From Treponema sp. UBA3662 (GTDB lineage: Bacteria > Spirochaetota > Spirochaetia > Treponematales > Treponemataceae), in contig DFJV01000038.1 of NCBI GenBank assembly GCA_002373205.1, positions 1 to 11,795 of the forward strand: a DNA stretch of 11,795 bases. Direction: 5' to 3'. The position numbers were made by a program, and so were the translations under genes. Below the pieces are notes generated by a model. That model did not search any database, was not told where the DNA came from, and saw only the letters and a list, made by a program, of their open reading frames with translations. How positions within the stretch are numbered: position 1 is the stretch's first letter; each line of letters begins with the position of its first letter. Positions 5,934 to 11,795 of the stretch are shown in pieces.

Positions 5934-6092
5934 ATGAATGAATTTGAAAAGGAACTTGAAGGGCGCCTTGCCCTTATGGAAGAAGACAGCTATGTTTTTC
6001 CAAAGAGGTTTTCTAGGCGTGACTATATTGCGGTAGCCTTTGTTGCCATTGTTTGCTTGCTTGGGCTTGTTGCCGGGGGGATTCTTCTGTGA
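5934..6092 (+). CDS. Small single-helix membrane protein (52 residues) encoded before the transporter
   Basis: A 52-residue frame. The first 32 residues are charged (MNEFEKELEGR, then SYVFPKRFSRRDY); residues about 33-52 form one hydrophobic helix ending at the C-terminus. The run of basic residues before the helix predicts the N-terminus inside the cell. Its stop TGA overlaps the GTG start of the transporter gene as GTGA, which is strong evidence that both are translated together. I recognise no named family. Small membrane proteins encoded with transporters can be accessory subunits or stabilisers, as with the YhdT-type protein beside PanF, but that role here is only inference. There is no Shine-Dalgarno before the ATG and the promoter lies almost on the start codon. 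Confidence 0.72.
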   Translation: MNEFEKELEGRLALMEEDSYVFPKRFSRRDYIAVAFVAIVCLLGLVAGGILL

Positions 6093-6115
6093 AAAATGAT
6101 TCTTCTGTGAAAGGT
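6080..6115 (+). repeat. 18-bp tandem duplication at the small-protein/transporter junction
   Basis: GATTCTTCTGTGAAAAAT (6080-6097) is followed directly by GATTCTTCTGTGAAAGGT (6098-6115), 16 of 18 bases identical, then GATTCTG. The first copy contains the overlapping GTG start and TGA stop, so the duplication creates a second in-frame GTG (6107). It encodes a repeated D-S-S-V-K pattern in the cytoplasmic N-terminus. Confidence 0.8.
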
Positions 6116-7540
6116 GATTCTGCAAAAAACAGCGCGGTTGAACGTGAAGCCATGTTTGGTGTCCTTCCCGTAAAAAAGACGGAAAGACTGTATGGCTTTT
6201 TGGATGCTTTCCTTGTGCTTTCTGGCTACTGCATTGCAACCTGGAGCTATACCCAGGGCTCCTACCTTGCGACCCTTGTTGGCTTTAAGCAGCTTCTGAT
6301 TGGGGCTTTTCTGGGAGCCATACTAATGCTTGTTATTTACCAGCTGCCGGTTATTCTTTCTGTACGCTTTGGAATAGACATCTGGGTGTGGCTGCGTTCT
6401 GCACTTGGGCCGGTCGGGGTTCTTGTTATGACGGTCTTGATTATCGTGATAAACTATCCCTGGTATGCGGTGTGTGCGGATTTGTTTGCTTCCAGCATGG
6501 CAAACCTTGCAAACTTAGCAGGCATTGCGCTTCCTCCCGCCTCGCATGTATTGCTTGGAATTTTCTGCGTTGCGCTTGGAACTTTTATCGCCTACAAGGG
6601 GCTTTCCGCAATCACTTGGACTACGCGCATACTGGTGCCGCTTCTTTTGCTTGTTGGCGCTGTCGTTGTAGTAGTGGGCTTTTCTTCCGTACCATTTGAC
6701 TACATCATGAGCTACAGGCCTAAGACCCCTTTTAAGAACAATATAATTCCATACATAATGTCCGTGGAGGCAAACTTTGCATTCGTAATAACGCTTGTTG
6801 GCGGAATGGCAGAAATACCCCGCGTTGCAAAGACAGAGAGGGGCGGCTACTGGGCAGGCGTTTTGGGACAGGGGCTTTCAGGCTCCTTCTTTGTCGTGGT
6901 TGGTGCGGTTATGGCCATTGCCATGCAGTACACATGCGGCAAGATGATAGACGACCCAACCCTTATGCTTGCAACCCTTGCTTCCCCGCTTTTGGCCTTG
7001 TGCTCACTGCTCCTCGTTGCCTTTGCAAACATTGGAACCCAGGCTGTAGGCGCTTACATCTACGGCGTAATGCTGCGGTCTGCCTTTAGGAAAATAGGCT
7101 ACAACACCCACATAATCATCCTTGCGCTATACGGAATACTCCTTTGCATCTGGGGAAAAGTGGTGGACTACTTTGGCGCATTCCTAACCGTCAGTGCCTG
7201 CATCTACGCCCCGCTTGCGGCCGTCCTCTTTGCTGACTTCTTCTTTGTGCGAAGACAAAAGATAGACCTGCGTGCTGCATACGGAATGAAGGGGCATGAG
7301 GGTGTTTACCGCTTTACTAAAGGGGTAAATCTTGTTGGCATGGCGGCAGTTGTCTTTGGGGTTGCAGTTTCGCTTGCAATCTACAACCCGGTCACTTGCG
7401 ACGTGCACATTCCATTCTTATTCTACCTTACTCCAACCGGGGCATCTTTCCTTGCCACTATGATTTTCTACACGGGACTTTCCGTTGTTCCTGCAATAAG
7501 AAAATACATGGCTGGTAAGAATCCCCTTCTGTCTGCATAA
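6089..7540 (+). CDS. NCS1-family nucleobase:cation symporter (CodB/PucI-like)
   Basis: Predicted inner-membrane transporter of 483 residues with about 12 hydrophobic helices, the first around YGFLDAFLVLSGYCIATWSY and the last near FLATMIFYTGLSVVPAI. Family features include the ANFAFVITLVGGMAEIPR region in the middle, AFANIGTQAVGAY in a later helix, and ADFFFVRRQKIDL after helix 10, a common NCS1 pattern. The likely substrate is cytosine or a related pyrimidine, hydantoin or thiamine-precursor base, moved with Na+ or H+; the exact substrate is not readable. The GTG at 6089 overlaps the small protein's stop and has GGGGGG 8 bases upstream; ATG 6053 lies inside the small gene and adds a non-hydrophobic tail, and ATG 6152 would also keep all helices. 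An 18-base tandem duplication spans this junction. The acyltransferase gene follows after 12 bases. Confidence 0.85.
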   Translation: MKNDSSVKGDSAKNSAVEREAMFGVLPVKKTERLYGFLDAFLVLSGYCIATWSYTQGSYLATLVGFKQLLIGAFLGAILMLVIYQLPVILSVRFGIDIWVWLRSALGPVGVLVMTVLIIVINYPWYAVCADLFASSMANLANLAGIALPPASHVLLGIFCVALGTFIAYKGLSAITWTTRILVPLLLLVGAVVVVVGFSSVPFDYIMSYRPKTPFKNNIIPYIMSVEANFAFVITLVGGMAEIPRVAKTERGGYWAGVLGQGLSGSFFVVVGAVMAIAMQYTCGKMIDDPTLMLATLASPLLALCSLLLVAFANIGTQAVGAYIYGVMLRSAFRKIGYNTHIIILALYGILLCIWGKVVDYFGAFLTVSACIYAPLAAVLFADFFFVRRQKIDLRAAYGMKGHEGVYRFTKGVNLVGMAAVVFGVAVSLAIYNPVTCDVHIPFLFYLTPTGASFLATMIFYTGLSVVPAIRKYMAGKNPLLSA

Positions 7541-7552
7541 GGGGCAAAGGCT

Positions 7553-8860
7553 ATGACAAGAAACTACCAAAGCACTCTTAGTACGCGAAAAAGAAAGAAG
7601 ATAGACGCTACCCCCTTTGACGGCATAAAAACTCCGCCAAGGCAGAACATTTTTCTTTTGCCCCTAATGTGGCTTGCCTGCTTTTTTAAGACAAGGAAGT
7701 ACCGCCTTAAGATTTCAAAGGAAGGCATGAAGGGCATAAAACCGCCTTTCCTTCTTCTGGGCTCCCACCATTCCTTTATGGATTTTTATGTAACGCCACT
7801 GGCACTTTTTCCCCGCAGGGCAAACTATATTTCCGAGCTTGAAGGCTTTGAATGTTTTGGTGAGTGGATTTACCGCCAGGCCGGCTGCCTTGGAACAAGA
7901 AAGTTCATAAGCGACTTTGCCCTTGTGCGCAACATCCAGAAGGTAATTTCCCGCGGGGACATAATGGTAATCTACCCAGAAGCCCGCTATTCAAACGTGG
8001 GAACAAATTCCTCACTTACGCTTTCCATTGCAAAACTTGCCAAGCTCTTGAACGTGCCTGTCGTTACCCTCGTAATGAATGGAAACCACATACAGTCGCC
8101 AATCTGGAACCTTACGCCAAGAAAAGAGGCCAGGCTTTCCGCAAGGCTAAAATGCGTCCTCTTGCCCCAACAGATGAAGCAGATGTCCGCCGTACAGATT
8201 CTGGGTGTCTTGCAAAAGGAGCTTACCTACGACGACTATGCCTACCAGCGCGAAAGAAAAATTGCAATTAAATATAAGAAGAGGGCAGAGGGACTCCACA
8301 TGCCGCTCTACCAGTGCAGGGAATGTGGCAAGGAATTTTGTATGGATTCAAAAGGAGAGAAGCTCTTCTGCAAAAATTGCGGGGCTGTTTTTTCCATGGA
8401 TGAATACGGAATGCTTTCTTCATCTAAAAAAGACGGGGAGCCATGCACTAATGCGCCAAAGACCCTTACAATCCCCGAATACTACGAATGGGAAAGGGAA
8501 TGCGTTAAGGCACAGATTCAGGAAGGAAGGTATTCTTTTGCCCAGAAAGTGCGTGTTGAAGCCCTTCCCAATTCAAAGAATTTTATTGCGCTAGGAAAGG
8601 GATTTCTTGTGCACAAGGAAGAAGGCTTCTACCTTACCTTTACGGAATACATGCAGGAAAATCCAAAGACGCTCTTCTTTGCAAGCCGTGCCACACCCTC
8701 CGTCCACACTGAGTACGACTACCGCGGGCAGGGGCAGTGCGTTACCCTTAGCACCTCTACATGCACCTATTTCCTTTTTCCGCTGGAAGAAGAGTTCAAC
8801 GCAACAAAGATTCAGTTTGCGGCCGAATACCTTTTTGAGCGCAACTGCATCTTGGGCTAA
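7553..8860 (+). CDS. PlsC-type acyltransferase with C-terminal zinc ribbon domain
   Basis: 435 residues. The N-terminal half is a lysophospholipid (1-acylglycerol-3-phosphate type) acyltransferase: a hydrophobic segment about 33-45 suggests membrane association, HHSFMD gives the HX4D motif (H72, D77), and IYPEARYS (140-147) takes the place of the usual FPEGTRS block. Substrate is probably an acylated glycerol phosphate with acyl-CoA or acyl-ACP, but not proven. After residue 250, CxxC-x14-CxxC (C255, C258, C273, C276) forms a four-cysteine zinc ribbon, followed by about 150 residues I cannot assign. Typical PlsC proteins are about 240 residues, so the ribbon and tail are additions. The start has AAGGGG about 8 bases upstream, formed by the transporter's stop region. 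It is the last gene of the cluster. Confidence 0.82.
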   Translation: MTRNYQSTLSTRKRKKIDATPFDGIKTPPRQNIFLLPLMWLACFFKTRKYRLKISKEGMKGIKPPFLLLGSHHSFMDFYVTPLALFPRRANYISELEGFECFGEWIYRQAGCLGTRKFISDFALVRNIQKVISRGDIMVIYPEARYSNVGTNSSLTLSIAKLAKLLNVPVVTLVMNGNHIQSPIWNLTPRKEARLSARLKCVLLPQQMKQMSAVQILGVLQKELTYDDYAYQRERKIAIKYKKRAEGLHMPLYQCRECGKEFCMDSKGEKLFCKNCGAVFSMDEYGMLSSSKKDGEPCTNAPKTLTIPEYYEWERECVKAQIQEGRYSFAQKVRVEALPNSKNFIALGKGFLVHKEEGFYLTFTEYMQENPKTLFFASRATPSVHTEYDYRGQGQCVTLSTSTCTYFLFPLEEEFNATKIQFAAEYLFERNCILG

Positions 8861-8878
8861 GGATTTAAATTAATCCTA

Positions 8879-8952
8879 CGCGGGATTGGAGGGGCGGCGA
8901 AGCCGTTGCCGTCAGGCAATGGAGGCGAATGCCGAAACCCCGCAAAGCCCGT
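8879..8952 (+). repeat. Family B modular hairpin element, copy 3
   Basis: CGCGGGATTGGAGGGG is followed by CGGC-GAA-GCCG (8895-8905), then TTGCC-GTCA-GGCAA (8906-8919), TGGAGGCGAA, and an end matching copy 1 (CCCCGCAAAGCCCGT). It begins 18 bases after the acyltransferase stop; the bases before it hold GGATT-N6-AATCC (8861-8876), a weak inverted repeat without a T-run. The remaining intergenic sequence to 9060 shows nothing I can name. Confidence 0.65.
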
Positions 8953-9062
8953 GACGCAAAGACATGTTCTGTCGCATTAGCCAAAAAGCAAAATGGTAGA
9001 GCAAATAGGACTGCGTCCAAAAAAACAGAGAACAGAAAAAACTGACTAACTGCATCCTCTTC

Positions 9063-9091
9063 TTGTTTAATAAATGTTTTTTTCGTAAAAT
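9063..9091 (+). promoter_or_regulatory. Putative promoter of the glycoside hydrolase gene
   Basis: TTGTTT (9063-9068) and TAAAAT (9086-9091) are separated by 17 bases. The -10 ends 6 bases before the ATG at 9098 and no ribosome binding site is seen, again implying a leaderless message. No operator could be identified. Confidence 0.35.
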
Positions 9092-9097
9092 AACCGA

Positions 9098-11795
9098 ATG
9101 GAAGACAATTGCAGAATTTTTATGAACAGGGGCTGGCTTTTTTCTGATGAATTCAGCACGGCTATGACGGAAAAGAATTATTGCGGAGAAATGGAAGAGG
9201 TGAACATTCCCCATTCCTTTGCAACAAGTCCATTCAATTCCTTTTCCCCGCAGCTTTATCAGAAGCTTTGCGCCTACAGAAAATCTTTTGCAACCCAAGA
9301 AAACTGGGCAGGTAAAAAAATAATCCTAACAGTAGCTGCCGCTGCCCACAAAAGCGAAGTCTATCTTAACGGCAGGCTTTTAAAAACACACTCTTGTGGC
9401 TACACTTCTTTTTCCACAGACCTTACCGATGCCCTTTTGCCTGCTGGAGAAGAAAATGTCCTTTGCATAAAGGTGGACAGCCGGGAGACCCTGGACCAGC
9501 CGCCATTTGGATTTGTAATTGACTACATGACCTACGGCGGTATTTACAGGGACGTTTATATAGAAGTAAAAAATGCGGTTTTTATAGAAGACGTTTTTGT
9601 TACCACAAAGAAAAATGCCTTTACTTCCCGGGTTACGCTCAATGCTTGCGATGAAGAGGCAAAGAATTTGGGCTATATGATTCAGCAGGAAGTCTTTGCG
9701 TGGCAGGAAGGCTATGGCTGGGAAGAAGACTATGCCGATTTTTCCGCTCTTGGCGAAGAAGATTTCCTTGCCTCCGTTACAAGCGGAATAAGGGGAAAGA
9801 CAACGCTAACTTCCGGTGTGGCTTCGGGGGTGATGCAGTGGAATTTGGAAAGCCCCGCACTCTACTGCCTTAGGACAGCCCTTTTGGATTCTGCCGGAAA
9901 TGAAGTTGACTCAAAGACCGTGCGCTTTGGATTCAGGGAAATCCGCTTTGACTCTACAGGATTCTACCTTAACGGAATCAAGGTAAAGCTTAGGGGGCTA
10001 AACAGGCACCAGAGTTTTCCCTATGTTGGATATGCAATGCCAAAGAACATGCAGAGGGAAGATGCGGACATACTAAAATACGAGCTTTCGCTTAACGAGG
10101 TTAGGACAAGCCACTATCCGCAGAGCCGCCATTTTGTTGACCGCTGCGACGAGATAGGCCTCCTTGTCTTTACAGAAATTCCAGGCTGGCAGCATATTGG
10201 GACTAGCTCTGAGTGGAGGGGGCAGGCTCTTGAAAACGTACGCGACATGGTTTTGCAGTACCGCAACAATCCTTCTGTTTTTTTGTGGGGAGTGCGCATA
10301 AACGAAAGCCAGGATGACGAAGAGCTTTACCAAAAGACAAATGCCCTTTGCAAAAGCCTAGACCCAAGCCGACCGACCGGGGGAGTTCGCTTCCTAAAAA
10401 AATCGCAGCTCTTGGAAGATGTCTACACCTACAACGACTTTTCCTTTGCGGGATGGAATCTTGCCGGTGGCAGCTCGAACAGTGGAAGTCTTGCCAGCGG
10501 AAACTTTGCCAGCGTAAAGTTTGCAAAAAAGCTTGTAAAAAAAACAGCAGCCCTTGAGCCAAAGAAAAAAGTTACAAAAACAAAAAAAGGCTTTATGGTC
10601 ACTGAATACAACGGCCACATGTTCCCCACAAAAAGCTTTGACGCAGAAAGAATCCGCACTGAGCACGCATTGCGCCACGCAGCAGTCCTTGATGCCCTTG
10701 CTTCTTCAAAAGACCATGCCGGTGCAAGCGGATGGTGTGCCTTTGACTACAACACCCACAAGGACTTTGGCTCCGGGGACTACGTATGTTACCACGGAGT
10801 TATGGACATGTTCAGAAACCCAAAGCTGGCTGCCTTTGTCTACAAAAGCCAGGGGGATGCAGAAGAGGTTGGGGACGTCCTTGAAGTTTCAAGCTCCATG
10901 GACATTGGCGACTACCCGGCAGGTGCAATCGGCTCTGTCTGGGCCTTTACCAATGCAGAAAGCGTAAGGCTCTACGTAAACGAATGCTTTGTAAAGGAAT
11001 ACTCTGCAAAAAAGAATTCCCCCTTCAAGCACTTGCTCCATGCCCCAATCCTAATAGACGACTTTGTAGGCGACCGACTTGTTAGCGAATGTGGGATAAA
11101 AAAAGGCGACTCGGAAAGAATAAAGCGCATTCTCTTTGCTGTCCGCGACCATGGCATGAATGGCATTCCTTTTGGCGTTAAGCTTTCACTGCTTTACCTG
11201 CTTGCCAAGCGAACCGTAAGCGTAAAAAAACTTTGGGAATTTTACGGAAAGTACGTTACAAACTGGGGCTCTTCGTCCGTCCAGTACAAATTTGAAGCCG
11301 TAAGAGATGGAAAAGTGGTTGCAATCTGCATAAAAACTGCATCCTCGGACGTTTTTGTAAAGGCCACGGCAAAAAGGACCCTGCTCGTGGAAGACGAAAG
11401 CTACGACCTTGCCTCCGTGAACCTTTGTGCCTGCGACCAGTGCGGAAACCTTAAGCCCTACTGCCAGGAAGCCGTAAGCCTAAGGACGGAAGGTGCAATA
11501 GAACTTGTAGGCCCCAGCATCCTGTCCCTAAAAGGCGGAATGGCCGCAGCCTACGTAAAAAGCAGCATCTGCAATAAAGAAAATCAGTTTTCAAAGCAGC
11601 AATTAGAATCCAATAAGCAATCTCTTCTGTCTAAGGAGGGGGAAGTCCGCTCGAAGCTACGCTGCGAATACCCCCTGCAATCCCTTTCTTCCAAGGAGGG
11701 GGAAGTCTCCCCCTCGCTCCCAAGCCAAGTCGCTCCACGAATCGCCCCTGCAAGCAGTGTCGATTCTCTCCGCTTTGTTGGCTTGTCCGCTACCC
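9098..11795 (+). CDS. Glycoside hydrolase family 2 (beta-galactosidase/beta-glucuronidase-like), 3' end beyond window
   Basis: Open for 899 codons to the window edge. Residues about 8-165 form the N-terminal sugar-binding jelly roll (VNIPHSF, VYLNG, GGIYRDVYIEV). An immunoglobulin-like domain follows, then a TIM barrel starting near LRGLNRHQ (298-305). WGVRINES places the general acid/base at E403; VTEYNGHMFPT places the nucleophile at E503. No signal peptide is seen, so it probably acts in the cytoplasm on imported beta-glycosides; the sugar is not readable. Two oddities: a low-complexity K-, A- and S-rich stretch at about 455-495 just before the nucleophile, and a tail after about residue 830 built from 60-base repeats. 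ATG 9098 is preferred over ATG 9122 because RIFMNRGW looks like the family's first strand, but neither has a Shine-Dalgarno. Confidence 0.85.
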   Translation, partial: MEDNCRIFMNRGWLFSDEFSTAMTEKNYCGEMEEVNIPHSFATSPFNSFSPQLYQKLCAYRKSFATQENWAGKKIILTVAAAAHKSEVYLNGRLLKTHSCGYTSFSTDLTDALLPAGEENVLCIKVDSRETLDQPPFGFVIDYMTYGGIYRDVYIEVKNAVFIEDVFVTTKKNAFTSRVTLNACDEEAKNLGYMIQQEVFAWQEGYGWEEDYADFSALGEEDFLASVTSGIRGKTTLTSGVASGVMQWNLESPALYCLRTALLDSAGNEVDSKTVRFGFREIRFDSTGFYLNGIKVKLRGLNRHQSFPYVGYAMPKNMQREDADILKYELSLNEVRTSHYPQSRHFVDRCDEIGLLVFTEIPGWQHIGTSSEWRGQALENVRDMVLQYRNNPSVFLWGVRINESQDDEELYQKTNALCKSLDPSRPTGGVRFLKKSQLLEDVYTYNDFSFAGWNLAGGSSNSGSLASGNFASVKFAKKLVKKTAALEPKKKVTKTKKGFMVTEYNGHMFPTKSFDAERIRTEHALRHAAVLDALASSKDHAGASGWCAFDYNTHKDFGSGDYVCYHGVMDMFRNPKLAAFVYKSQGDAEEVGDVLEVSSSMDIGDYPAGAIGSVWAFTNAESVRLYVNECFVKEYSAKKNSPFKHLLHAPILIDDFVGDRLVSECGIKKGDSERIKRILFAVRDHGMNGIPFGVKLSLLYLLAKRTVSVKKLWEFYGKYVTNWGSSSVQYKFEAVRDGKVVAICIKTASSDVFVKATAKRTLLVEDESYDLASVNLCACDQCGNLKPYCQEAVSLRTEGAIELVGPSILSLKGGMAAAYVKSSICNKENQFSKQQLESNKQSLLSKEGEVRSKLRCEYPLQSLSSKEGEVSPSLPSQVAPRIAPASSVDSLRFVGLSAT
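11617..11736 (+). repeat. 60-bp direct repeat in the tail of the glycoside hydrolase gene
   Basis: AAGGAGGGGGAAGTC occurs at 11633-11647 and 11693-11707. The matching region extends back to GCAATC on both sides, an offset of 60 bases or 20 codons, and a third GCAAGC start appears near 11750. The sequence is rich in C and G runs, unlike the rest of the gene, and looks like repeat DNA read through in frame (translated SKEGEV twice). Confidence 0.6.

Noticed and set aside
6053..6088. ATG 6053 as the transporter start
   Set aside because: It overlaps the small membrane gene by 40 bases with no ribosome binding site; the GTG at 6089 gives a tight stop/start overlap with a G-run 8 bases upstream.
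8861..8876. Intrinsic terminator after the acyltransferase
   Set aside because: GGATT-N6-AATCC is a weak AT-rich stem with no following T-run.

Overview
The window looks like a chromosomal piece of a host-associated spirochaete of the Treponema type. This is inferred from the long (500-residue) form of serine hydroxymethyltransferase, from an Rpn/PD-(D/E)XK family gene of the kind common in treponemes, from codon use, and from many short palindromic repeats between genes. No rRNA or tRNA gene is seen and nothing fixes the species.

Layout. 1-182: leader with a palindromic repeat and a promoter. 183-1644 (+): tyrA (prephenate dehydrogenase) and apt (adenine phosphoribosyltransferase), 13 bases apart. 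1645-2046: about 400 bases with no convincing gene, holding one copy of a hairpin element (family B) and a three-unit array of a second palindrome (family A). 2047-5823 (-): a lipoprotein DNA/RNA non-specific endonuclease, glyA, and an Rpn-family gene broken by one in-frame stop. 5824-5933: divergent promoter region. 5934-8860 (+): a three-gene cluster of a 52-residue one-helix membrane protein, an NCS1-type nucleobase transporter that overlaps it by GTGA, and a PlsC-type acyltransferase carrying a zinc ribbon. 8861-9097: intergenic, with another family B hairpin element. 9098-11795 (+): a family 2 glycoside hydrolase that runs off the right edge.

Most genes are housekeeping or nutrition: aromatic amino acid synthesis, purine salvage, one-carbon metabolism, nucleobase uptake, phospholipid acylation and beta-glycoside use. 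The secreted nuclease could in principle feed the base salvage genes, but nothing beyond proximity links them.

The unusual content is in the repeats. Two families of small palindromic elements recur. Family A has a TCAAG or TCGAG loop, a variable stem and a trailing TGAC, and sits between direct repeats. It appears upstream of tyrA, as an array that duplicates the 3' end of the nuclease gene, and apparently as a 17-codon in-frame insertion in the rpn gene. Family B consists of adjacent hairpins whose stems differ between copies while pairing is kept. Other local duplications lie at the small-protein/transporter junction and inside and at the end of the glycoside hydrolase; nearly all have offsets divisible by three. 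I saw no defence island, CRISPR array, phage or insertion sequence.
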